A stretch of 5,384 bases of DNA from Anaerolineaceae bacterium (GCA_012514775.1 JAAYZQ010000347.1:1-5384); one strand, 5' to 3'. Counted from the stretch's first letter, positions 1-5,223 are shown. Translations and numbers: made by a program. The notes: generated by a model not told the origin, from the sequence alone.

Positions 1-253
1 CATAGCTCTGGAAGACCATGGCGATGTTGCGATCCTTGGGCGGCACGTCGTTCACGACGCGGTCGCCGATGAGGATGCGCCCTTCGCTGATCTCTTCCAG
101 GCCGGCGAGCATGCGCAGGCTCGTCGACTTGCCGCAGCCCGAAGGCCCGACGAACACCAGGAACTCCTTGTCGTCGATGACAATGTCCAGGTCCTGGACG
201 GCGACGACGTCGCCATATCGCTTCCAGACATGGTCGTAGGTAATGTCTGCCAT
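1..253 (-). CDS. ABC transporter ATP-binding protein, MalK/UgpC type (N-terminal 84 residues, partial)
   Basis: This is the nucleotide-binding subunit of an ABC importer, which hydrolyses ATP at the inner face of the membrane. The gene runs off the left edge, so only residues 1-84 are present. Visible are the A-loop tyrosine (Y13, in KRYGD), the Walker A motif GPSGCGKST at residues 36-44, the downstream LRMLAGLE helix, and the Q-loop VFQSY with Q82 just before the edge. The stretch [12 protein letters not shown] is typical of the MalK/UgpC/MsmK group that serves sugar, polyol and glycerol-phosphate importers. The substrate cannot be read, because the signature motif, Walker B and the C-terminal regulatory domain lie outside. 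The ATG at 253 has an AGGAG at 261-265, 7 nt upstream. The gene has its own promoter at 538-566 and a long leader. The family is certain; the exact subtype is less so. Confidence 0.93.
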   Translation of the reverse strand, partial: MADITYDHVWKRYGDVVAVQDLDIVIDDKEFLVFVGPSGCGKSTSLRMLAGLEEISEGRILIGDRVVNDVPPKDRNIAMVFQSY

Positions 254-531
254 TCGGTTTCTCCTAAGAACGTGGGCGAGGCGGTGGGGACAGAACTTTG
301 CGGTCGCTCACCGGAAAGGTGTTCCGGCGACGGGCACATGGCCAAAACCGTTCCCCATGGCCTCAGGGTTAAACGTAGCTCGTGCTGTCAGTGCTGCCGG
401 GCAAGCAGCAGGCCGCGCTTCGTGGGGGCCGATGGATCTCTTGTACCCAGCACTCCTTCCGCCGGAAGTGAAGGCCCGAGGTCCAAAAGGGGCTCCCGTG
501 CCTTCTACCCGGCCGGTGCCGCCGGGAGCCT
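254..531 (-). promoter_or_regulatory. Long structured 5' leader of the ABC ATPase gene, no gene seen
   Basis: About 277 nt separate the predicted transcription start (near 531) from the ATG at 253. The short open frames here have no ribosome binding site and no recognisable protein. Three stem-loops can be drawn. The first, at 491-530, has 8-bp arms and lies at the very 5' end. The second, at 392-410, has 6-bp arms TGCTGC/GCAGCA and a 7-nt loop. The third, at 303-331, has CCGGAA/TTCCGG arms closed by GTCG/CGAC. The third can refold, because CACC at 309-312 can instead pair with GGTG at 318-321. I do not recognise a known riboswitch or T-box consensus. A long leader in front of a transporter gene suggests post-initiation control, but this is inference. 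Confidence 0.45.
483..530 (-). terminator. Terminator- or attenuator-like hairpin after the kinase gene and at the start of the ABC leader
   Basis: Read on the minus strand, arms GGCTCCCG (530-523) and CGGGAGCC (498-491) are perfectly complementary and are followed by CCTTTTGG (490-483), a short T-run. The kinase stop codon lies 43 nt upstream, so the element could end the kinase transcript. It also lies downstream of the promoter at 538-566, so ABC transcripts must pass through it. An inner pairing, CCCGGC (526-521) with GCCGGG (513-508), would exclude the outer stem. The T-run is short, so termination efficiency is uncertain. Confidence 0.45.
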
Positions 532-537
532 TGACTG

Positions 538-566
538 ATTATAACCGATCTTGCGCTGCATTGCAA
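538..566 (-). promoter_or_regulatory. Sigma-70/sigma-A-type promoter for the ABC ATPase gene
   Basis: On the minus strand there is a -35 TTGCAA (566-561), a spacer of exactly 17 nt, and a perfect -10 TATAAT (543-538). Transcription should start near 531. The promoter begins only 7 nt past the stop codon of the kinase gene, so the ABC gene is probably transcribed independently of the kinase. The -35 overlaps the octamer TGCAATGC, which also occurs just upstream of the kinase -35. Confidence 0.75.
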
Positions 567-572
567 GGTTCG

Positions 573-2954
573 CTACGGCCAGATCTTGACCGGGTTGTGG
601 CCGGCCCCCTGGCCGGGGTCCCAGCGGGCGGGATTCACGTCAACGCCTTCGTAGACGGCGATCTTTGGGTCGGCGCAGTCGCCCGTGGGGCTGCAGGTCA
701 GGCGGCCGGTGATGCCCGGAAAGTCGCGCGTGGCGAACAGGGCCTCCACCAGCGCCCGGCGGGGGATGAGCAGGCTGCCGCCCGGGCCCTCTACGGCCAC
801 GCGCTCGATGGCGCTCAGGATCAGGTTGGCGGCGTCGTAGGCGTGGGCGTGGTAGGGACCGATGGGCATCTCCCGGTACTGCTGCTCGTAGCGCTCCGCC
901 AGCGCCTGGTAGCCGGCGTCAAAGGCCGCCAGGTCGGGGCTGGTCCAATAAAAGCCCCGGGCCGCCTCGCCGGCCGCCTGCAAAAAGTCCGGCGAGAAGA
1001 GCCCATCAGAGCCCAGGAGGGCCACCTGCCGCAGTCCCTCCACGCGCCTGGCCTCCTGAGTCAGCGGCGCCCCCGATTCGACAAACACCGGATAGTAGAG
1101 CACCTGGGGCTCGGTGCGGGCCAGGGCAGCCAGCACCTGGCGGGCGGCGGGCTCGCGCGGCGTCACCGCCTCGCGGGCGGTGACGGTCCCGCCCAGCAGC
1201 TCGAACTCCCGGGCAAAGACCTCCTGCAATTGCAGCGAGTAGCTGCTGCCGTCGTGGATGGTGGCCGCGCGGCTCAGGCCGAGCGCCTCGCGGGCAAAGT
1301 GCGCCGCGGCCACTCCCTGGGCGGCGTCGTTGTAGGCGGTGCGCAGGTAACACCAGTAGTCGGCCGGGCGATCCGGCGCGGTGAGCTCGACGGCCGTGTT
1401 GGAGGGCGAGACCAGGGGGATCCCGGCCCGGCAGAGGACGGGGATGGCCTCGCGCGCCTCGTTGGAGCAGCTCGTGCCCACCACGGCCACCAGGTTCGGG
1501 TCGCGGGCCAGCTCGTTGGCTGCCACCAGCCCGCCCTCGGCCGTGCAGCCGCCGTCTTCGCCGCGCAGCTCCACGGGATGGCCGCGGATCTCGCGGCGCT
1601 CGGCCAGGGCCAGCTCCAGGCCGCGCCACGTGTCGATGCCCAGGGCGGCGTCGGGCCCGGCGACGACGAGCAGGTAGCCCAGGAGGATGGGCTGGCTGCC
1701 GGCCAGCTCGACGCAGCCGTCCGGGGCGTCACAGGCCCGGCCGGCTGCGGCAGTGGCCGGTGGCGGCGCCGCGGGCAGGGTGGCGGTGGCGGCCGGCCCG
1801 GGAGCGCCGGCCTGGGGGCCGGGCTGCCCGTCGCCCGGCAAGAGGGCCAGGGCCAGGGCAGCGGCGGCCACGACCAGCAGCAGGCCCAGGGCCAGCCACG
1901 GCCAGGTGCGGCGGCGGGGCTCTTGCGGGCGCGCCACTGCCTGCCCCGGCGGGAAGGGGCGCGGAGCGGCGACGGTCCTCTCCGGGTCCCGGTCCCCGGC
2001 GGCGGGCGACGCCTGGACCGCGCCACCAGCCAGGACCGTTGCCTCGTCTTCCATCGGGGGCCGGTGGGCGCCGGCGACAGGCGCCGGCACCACCGTCCCT
2101 TGCCCGGCGGCAGGCTGCGCCGCGCCCAGGGCGCGGGCCAGGGCCTCCACAAAGGCGCCGGCGGTTTCGTAGCGCTGCCCGGGCTCCTTGGCCAGGGCCT
2201 TTTGCAGGACGCCGTCGACGGCCGCGGGCCACGCCGGGTCGCCGGGCCGGGGCTGGCGCAGCGGCGGCGGCGCCTCGTGCACCTGCCGGTAGAGCACGCC
2301 GTGGGGCGTGGTGCCGGCAAAGGGCGACCGGCCGCCCAGCATCTCGTAGGCCACGATGGCCAGGCTGTACAGGTCGGTGCGGTGGTCCACCTCGTCGCCC
2401 CGGGCCTGCTCGGGCGACATGTACTCGGGCGTGCCCACCAGGGTGCCGGTCGTCGTCAGCCGCGAATCCTGCGCCGCGCGGGCGATGCCAAAGTCGCCCA
2501 GGGCCGGTTCGCCGCGCGGGTCCAGGAGGATGTTGCCCGGCTTCACGTCGCGGTGCACCAGCTCCTGGCCGTGGGCATAGTCCAGGGCCGAGGCCAGGGG
2601 GCGCAGCAGCCTGAGGGCGCCGCCGGGGCTCATGGGGCCGCGCTGCGCCAGCGCCCGCGCCAGCGATGGGCCATCCACGTACTCCATGACAAAGTAGTAG
2701 GTGCTGCCCTCCTGGCCGACGTCATAGATGGTGACGATGTTGGGGTGTTTCAGCCGCGCCGCGGCCCGCGCCTCGCGCAGGAAGCGCTCGATGAGGTCCG
2801 GCTCCCCGGCCAGGTGTGGCGCCAGGACCTTGAGGGCCACGCGGCGCTGGAGGAGGGGGTCATGGGCCAGGTAGACCGTGCCCATGCCTCCCCGGCCGAC
2901 CTCCGCCCGGATCTCGTACTTGCCCAGCCGCCTGCCAACCAGATCGCCGTTCAT
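573..2954 (-). CDS. Transmembrane Ser/Thr protein kinase fused to a LivJ-like extracytoplasmic ligand-binding domain
   Basis: This 793-residue one-piece receptor kinase should phosphorylate cytoplasmic Ser/Thr targets in response to a ligand bound outside. The PknB-like kinase domain spans about residues 13-276: P-loop GRGGMG 20-25, ATP-anchoring K42, helix-C E61, catalytic loop HRDVKPGN 134-141 (D136, N141), DFG 154-156, activation-loop threonines around 167-175, and SPE 180-182. All catalytic residues are present. A Pro/Ala-rich linker follows (277-350), then one membrane segment (about 351-372) after RRR. After a second Pro/Ala-rich linker, residues about 420-775 form a type I periplasmic binding fold (Peripla_BP_6, the LivJ family), with hallmarks GTSCSNE 493-499 and GIPLVSPSNT 511-520. 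By alignment from memory, S497, T520 and D650 match LivJ ligand residues Ser79, Thr102 and Glu226, hinting at an amino-acid-like ligand. The start has GAGGGAGG 4 nt upstream and a promoter at 2996-3024. Confidence 0.93.
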   Translation of the reverse strand: MNGDLVGRRLGKYEIRAEVGRGGMGTVYLAHDPLLQRRVALKVLAPHLAGEPDLIERFLREARAAARLKHPNIVTIYDVGQEGSTYYFVMEYVDGPSLARALAQRGPMSPGGALRLLRPLASALDYAHGQELVHRDVKPGNILLDPRGEPALGDFGIARAAQDSRLTTTGTLVGTPEYMSPEQARGDEVDHRTDLYSLAIVAYEMLGGRSPFAGTTPHGVLYRQVHEAPPPLRQPRPGDPAWPAAVDGVLQKALAKEPGQRYETAGAFVEALARALGAAQPAAGQGTVVPAPVAGAHRPPMEDEATVLAGGAVQASPAAGDRDPERTVAAPRPFPPGQAVARPQEPRRRTWPWLALGLLLVVAAAALALALLPGDGQPGPQAGAPGPAATATLPAAPPPATAAAGRACDAPDGCVELAGSQPILLGYLLVVAGPDAALGIDTWRGLELALAERREIRGHPVELRGEDGGCTAEGGLVAANELARDPNLVAVVGTSCSNEAREAIPVLCRAGIPLVSPSNTAVELTAPDRPADYWCYLRTAYNDAAQGVAAAHFAREALGLSRAATIHDGSSYSLQLQEVFAREFELLGGTVTAREAVTPREPAARQVLAALARTEPQVLYYPVFVESGAPLTQEARRVEGLRQVALLGSDGLFSPDFLQAAGEAARGFYWTSPDLAAFDAGYQALAERYEQQYREMPIGPYHAHAYDAANLILSAIERVAVEGPGGSLLIPRRALVEALFATRDFPGITGRLTCSPTGDCADPKIAVYEGVDVNPARWDPGQGAGHNPVKIWP

Positions 2955-2976
2955 GGTGCCTCCCTCTCGCCGCGCG

Positions 2977-3000
2977 ACAATCGGTCCTGTGAACGATTGT
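2977..3000. promoter_or_regulatory. Inverted repeat over the kinase -10 box and transcription start (candidate operator)
   Basis: Arms ACAATCG (2977-2983) and CGATTGT (2994-3000) are perfectly complementary and separated by 10 bp. One arm overlaps the -10 hexamer (2996-3001) and the gap spans the predicted start site. This position suits a repressor site for a dimeric protein. The arm near the -10 is largely outside the predicted transcript, so an RNA hairpin is the less likely reading. Confidence 0.4.
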
Positions 3001-3024
3001 AACGCAAAACCGAACCCAAGTCAA
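2996..3024 (-). promoter_or_regulatory. Sigma-70/sigma-A-type promoter for the kinase gene
   Basis: On the minus strand the -35 TTGACT (3024-3019) matches consensus at five of six bases. It is separated by 17 nt from the -10 TACAAT (3001-2996), also five of six. Transcription should start near 2989, giving a leader of about 35 nt that ends in GAGGGAGG ahead of the ATG at 2954. Symmetric elements overlap both promoter boxes (2977-3000 and 3022-3033). Confidence 0.75.
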
Positions 3025-3033
3025 TGCGCATTG
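3022..3033. promoter_or_regulatory. 12-bp perfect palindrome at the kinase -35 box (candidate operator)
   Basis: CAATGCGCATTG is a perfect palindrome. It overlaps the last three bases of the kinase -35 (3019-3024) and sits between the two divergent promoters, 27 bp from the -35 of the plus-strand gene. Its position would let one bound regulator affect the kinase promoter and possibly the divergent one. Confidence 0.35.
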
Positions 3034-3060
3034 CAGGCGTCCAAAAGAAATCCCGGCGGT

Positions 3061-3089
3061 TTGGAGTTTGGGGGCAAATAAGGTATAAT
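3061..3089 (+). promoter_or_regulatory. Sigma-70/sigma-A-type promoter for the GNAT-like gene
   Basis: A perfect -10 TATAAT (3084-3089) lies 17 nt from a weak -35 TTGGAG (3061-3066), which keeps only the TTG core. Transcription should start near 3096. The predicted mRNA begins next to a small stem-loop with CCCC/GGGG arms (3097-3107) and reaches the AGGAGG (3118-3123) after about 22 nt. This rules out the upstream in-frame ATG at 3024 as a usual start. Confidence 0.72.
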
Positions 3090-3128
3090 GGCTGCGCCCC
3101 AACGGGGACAGCAGATCAGGAGGAACTG

Positions 3129-4283
3129 ATGACCGGCGAGCTCGAGATCGTTCCAGTGACGACGGAGGAGGAACGGCGAGCCTTTGCTCGCTTTCCATGG
3201 GAGCTTTATCGCGGCGACCCCTATTGGGTCCCGCCCATCTTTAACGACCGCCTCGCCCTGCTGAACCCGGCCAAGCATCCCTTTTACGAGCACGCCACGG
3301 TCCAGCTCTTCATGGCCCGACGGGGCGGCAAGATGGTGGGCACCGTCAGCGCCCACGTCAACCACCGCCACAACGAGGTCTATGGCGACAAGGTGGGCTT
3401 TTTCGGCTTCTTCGAGGTCATCGACGACGAGGATGTGGCCCGGGCCCTCCTGGACGCGGCGGCCGGCTGGCTGCGCGAGCAGGGCATGGACGCCATGCGC
3501 GGGCCCGAAAGCTTTTCGCAGAACGAGGAAGTGGGCCTGCTCATCGACGGCTACGACGCCCCGCCGGTGATCATGATGACCTACAATCCCCGCTACTACC
3601 AGGGCTTTGTCGAGCGGGCGGGCTTCGAGAAGGTCCAGGATCTGTACGCCTGGGACATCCTGACCAGCATCTTTGACCTCGACGTCCAGCGGATGCCCCG
3701 CAAGTTCCTCCGCGTCGCCGAAGAGGCGCGCAAGAAGGAGGGCCTGGTGGTGCAGCGCATCGACATGAAGAACTTTGACCGCGAGGTCGCCCGCGCCAAA
3801 GAGGTGTACAACGCCGCCTGGGAAAAGAACTGGGGGTTCGTGCCCATGACCGATCACGAGATCGAGCACCTGGGCGAGGAGCTGAAAATGGTCCTGGACC
3901 CCGACCTGATCTACCTGGCCGAGCTGTGCGGCGAGACCGTGGGCGTCTCCCTGGGCGTGCCCGACGTGAACCAGGCGCTACTGCGGGCGCGGCCCCAGCC
4001 CAACACCTGGAGCCTGCCCCTCACCCTGGGCAAGTTCCTTCTGAACCGCCGGCACATCGACGCCTTCCGGCTGATGATCATGGGCGTCAAGCCCGAGTAC
4101 CGGGCCCTTGGCATCGACGCCCTGTTCTACGTCGAGACGGCCCGGGCGGCCTTTCGCAAGGGCTACAAGCGTTGCGAGATGTCGTGGATCCTGGAGTCCA
4201 ACGACATGATGAACCGCATCATCGAGCGGCTGGGCGGTACCATCTACAAGACCTATCGCATCTACCAGAAGCCCATCGCCTAG
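3129..4283 (+). CDS. GNAT-fold N-acetyltransferase-like protein (384 aa)
   Basis: This is a cytoplasmic protein of a large GNAT-related family, often labelled only as N-acetyltransferase; its substrate is unknown. It opens with the motif RGDPYWVPP at residues 28-36, followed by a segment rich in family-typical residues around NPAKHPFYEHA. The C-terminal part carries the acyl-CoA-binding motif A, GVKPEYRALGIDAL at residues 319-332, where R325 and G328 fit the R-x-x-G-x-G/A loop but the last position is D330. The ending ESNDMMNRIIERLGGTIYKTYR resembles the usual GNAT closing strand. An N-terminal stretch (about 60-170, with VGFFGFFEV at 89-97) looks like a second GNAT half without a clear CoA loop. 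I chose the ATG at 3129 because AGGAGG lies 5 nt upstream and the promoter at 3061-3089 excludes the in-frame ATG at 3024. It is transcribed away from the kinase and convergently with the thioesterase. Confidence 0.85.
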   Translation: MTGELEIVPVTTEEERRAFARFPWELYRGDPYWVPPIFNDRLALLNPAKHPFYEHATVQLFMARRGGKMVGTVSAHVNHRHNEVYGDKVGFFGFFEVIDDEDVARALLDAAAGWLREQGMDAMRGPESFSQNEEVGLLIDGYDAPPVIMMTYNPRYYQGFVERAGFEKVQDLYAWDILTSIFDLDVQRMPRKFLRVAEEARKKEGLVVQRIDMKNFDREVARAKEVYNAAWEKNWGFVPMTDHEIEHLGEELKMVLDPDLIYLAELCGETVGVSLGVPDVNQALLRARPQPNTWSLPLTLGKFLLNRRHIDAFRLMIMGVKPEYRALGIDALFYVETARAAFRKGYKRCEMSWILESNDMMNRIIERLGGTIYKTYRIYQKPIA

Positions 4284-4300
4284 GCGCCCATCGCCTAGGC
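4271..4300 (+). repeat. Tandem 15-bp duplication spanning the stop codon
   Basis: GCCCATCGCCTAGGC occurs twice head to tail (4271-4285 and 4286-4300). The unit is five codons long, so the second copy supplies a second in-frame TAG at 4296-4298. Each copy also includes or starts the palindrome CGCCTAGGCG (4277-4286 and 4292-4301). The copies are identical, which suggests a recent duplication. Confidence 0.9.
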
Positions 4301-4350
4301 GGAAGGGGCGCGACGGCTCCGCCTCGCCCGCCAGGCTCAACGGCTCCAGA

Positions 4351-4394
4351 CGTGGAACGGCCCGGCAGCGCCATTGCTGCCGGGCCGTTCCACG
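4351..4394. terminator. Strong hairpin between convergent genes, probable bidirectional terminator
   Basis: A perfect 19-bp inverted repeat (4351-4369 and 4376-4394) encloses a 6-nt loop, GCCATT. It lies 67 nt past the stop of the GNAT-like gene and 9 nt past the stop of the convergent thioesterase gene. No clean T-run follows directly on either strand; on the plus strand a T-rich stretch (CTTTGTTTTG) starts about 17 nt later. A role as shared terminator and mRNA 3'-end stabiliser is the simplest reading. Confidence 0.75.
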
Positions 4395-4403
4395 CTCCGT
4401 CCT

Positions 4404-4811
4404 CTACTCCCTTTGTTTTGCCTTCTCGGCCACTCGTTGCCCAAACCGCTCCAGGCTGACGATGGCCCGGTGGTGCAACCCCTCGCCCGCCACTTCCATA
4501 CCATCGTGGAGGGTGACGCGAAAGGTCAGCGACCGGCCATCCACCTCCAGGAGCTCGGCGCGGGCCACCACCTCAAAGCCGACGGGCGTCGGCGACAGGT
4601 GGCGCACGTCCAGGTGCGCGCCGACGGTGAGATAGCCTTCGGGCAAGAGAGAATCGACGGCCGCGACGCCCGCGCGCTCCATGAGGAGCACCATGTGGGG
4701 TGTGGCCAGCACCTGGACGCCGCCGCTGCCCAGGTGTTTGGCGGTGTGCTCCGGGGCGACGACCAGGCGCACCTCGCCGACCAATCCCGGCTTGATGGCG
4801 TCAAACTTCAC
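4404..4811 (-). CDS. FlK-type hotdog-fold acyl-CoA thioesterase (135 aa)
   Basis: This is a small cytoplasmic thioesterase of the fluoroacetyl-CoA thioesterase (FlK) family, expected to hydrolyse a short acyl-CoA; most members do not act on fluoroacetyl-CoA and their substrates are unknown. The family pattern is clear: GSGGVQVLATPHMVLLMERA at residues 28-47, then VGAHLDVRHLSPTPVG at 63-78. T37, E45 and H71 have the same spacing as the FlK catalytic residues Thr42, Glu50 and His76, and G64 matches Gly69. The FlK lid phenylalanines fall on glycines (G28, G31), so fluoroacetate specificity is unlikely. I chose the GTG start at 4811 because it overlaps the TGA of the upstream gene by four bases (GTGA), a usual sign of translational coupling, and the conserved region starts right there. 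A longer frame exists upstream, but it only shadows the neighbouring gene. Confidence 0.88.
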   Translation of the reverse strand: MKFDAIKPGLVGEVRLVVAPEHTAKHLGSGGVQVLATPHMVLLMERAGVAAVDSLLPEGYLTVGAHLDVRHLSPTPVGFEVVARAELLEVDGRSLTFRVTLHDGMEVAGEGLHHRAIVSLERFGQRVAEKAKQRE

Positions 4812-5200
4812 GCCGGCTTCTCCGGGCCGGGAGCCGGCGGCTCGGCGGGCGGCTCTTCGTCCTGCAGCGACGAGACCGTCTTCGAGAGCTGCTCGTTCAG
4901 CTCGCGCAGGCCGGTCACCAGGCTGCGCTCCAGCTTGCCGACCACGTCGGTCTCGCGAGCCTTGTCCATGGTCTCCTTGACCTGCTCGCTGAACTGCCGG
5001 GCGGCGTCGGTTTCCTGGGCCGACTTGATGGCGGCGTCGAGCTGCTTGCCCAGCTCGGCAAAGCCCTCGCCGACATCCTGGCGGAACTTGCGGCTTTCCT
5101 CGCTCTGCCACAGGGCGCGGACCGCGCTGGCCAATTGCTGGCCCAGGGCCTCCAGCTCGCCGAGGATTTCGCTGCCCTCACGCTTTTCTTCTTCGCTCAT
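4808..5200 (-). CDS. Small helical repeat protein of unknown function (130 aa)
   Basis: I do not recognise a named family. The protein is highly charged and almost wholly predicted helix up to residue about 112, then ends in a Pro/Glu/Ala-rich tail (117-130). It has no signal peptide, membrane segment or cysteine. Two stretches align without gaps at a 31-residue spacing: residues 17-43 and 48-74 share L, G, Q, L, A, R, F and V at matching positions. A weaker third match is RELNEQLSKTV at 99-109. This resembles coiled-coil or apolipoprotein-like helical repeats. The ATG at 5200 is preceded by a strong AGGAGG (5205-5210). Its stop overlaps the start of the thioesterase gene, so the two are one operon and probably act in one process. 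The frame is supported by this coupling, the good ribosome site and the repeat pattern. Confidence 0.8.
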   Translation of the reverse strand: MSEEEKREGSEILGELEALGQQLASAVRALWQSEESRKFRQDVGEGFAELGKQLDAAIKSAQETDAARQFSEQVKETMDKARETDVVGKLERSLVTGLRELNEQLSKTVSSLQDEEPPAEPPAPGPEKPA

Positions 5201-5211
5201 GGTACCTCCTA

Positions 5212-5223
5212 CGAGAATTCTCG
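5212..5223. promoter_or_regulatory. 12-bp perfect palindrome just upstream of a Shine-Dalgarno site
   Basis: CGAGAATTCTCG is perfectly palindromic and ends 1 nt from the AGGAGG (5205-5210) of the helical-protein gene. It could be an operator or a small mRNA element in the leader of the two-gene operon. Confidence 0.3.

Noticed and set aside
491..530. T-box-like GGCGGCACCGG in the ABC leader
   Set aside because: It resembles the T-box core only loosely, sits at the transcript's 5' end instead of before a terminator, and no specifier loop is seen; the downstream gene is not an aminoacyl-tRNA or amino-acid gene as far as visible.
230..538. Plus-strand 102-codon frame over the ABC leader
   Set aside because: It overlaps the ABC gene start and leader on the opposite strand, has no ribosome site and an unlikely composition.
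369..566. Minus-strand 65-codon frame between kinase and ABC gene
   Set aside because: Its ATG lies inside the -35/spacer of the ABC promoter, so the mRNA would start downstream of it; no ribosome site and no recognisable protein.
1..2954. Kinase binding domain as the substrate-binding subunit of the downstream ABC transporter
   Set aside because: The ATPase is MalK/UgpC type, which pairs with a different class of binding protein than the LivJ type, and the ABC gene has its own promoter and leader.
243..3002. Plus-strand open frame of 919 codons opposite the kinase gene
   Set aside because: It is antisense to a gene with complete kinase and binding-protein motifs; its protein is low-complexity Gly/Ala/Arg/Gln-rich with no domain, a usual by-product of high GC at codon third positions. 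It also lacks a good ribosome site.
3024..3128. Upstream in-frame ATG extending the GNAT-like protein by 35 residues
   Set aside because: The extension would cross the perfect TATAAT and the start site; the ATG at 3129 has AGGAGG 5 nt away and the conserved region begins soon after it.
3021..3869. Minus-strand 282-codon frame opposite the GNAT-like gene
   Set aside because: It is a shadow of the plus-strand gene and runs across both divergent promoters; the plus-strand frame has the conserved motifs, promoter and AGGAGG.
4812..5111. N-terminal extension of the thioesterase frame (235 codons in all)
   Set aside because: The extra 100 residues are Arg/Ala/Gly-rich and lie in another frame of the helical-protein gene; the GTG at 4811 gives the usual family length.
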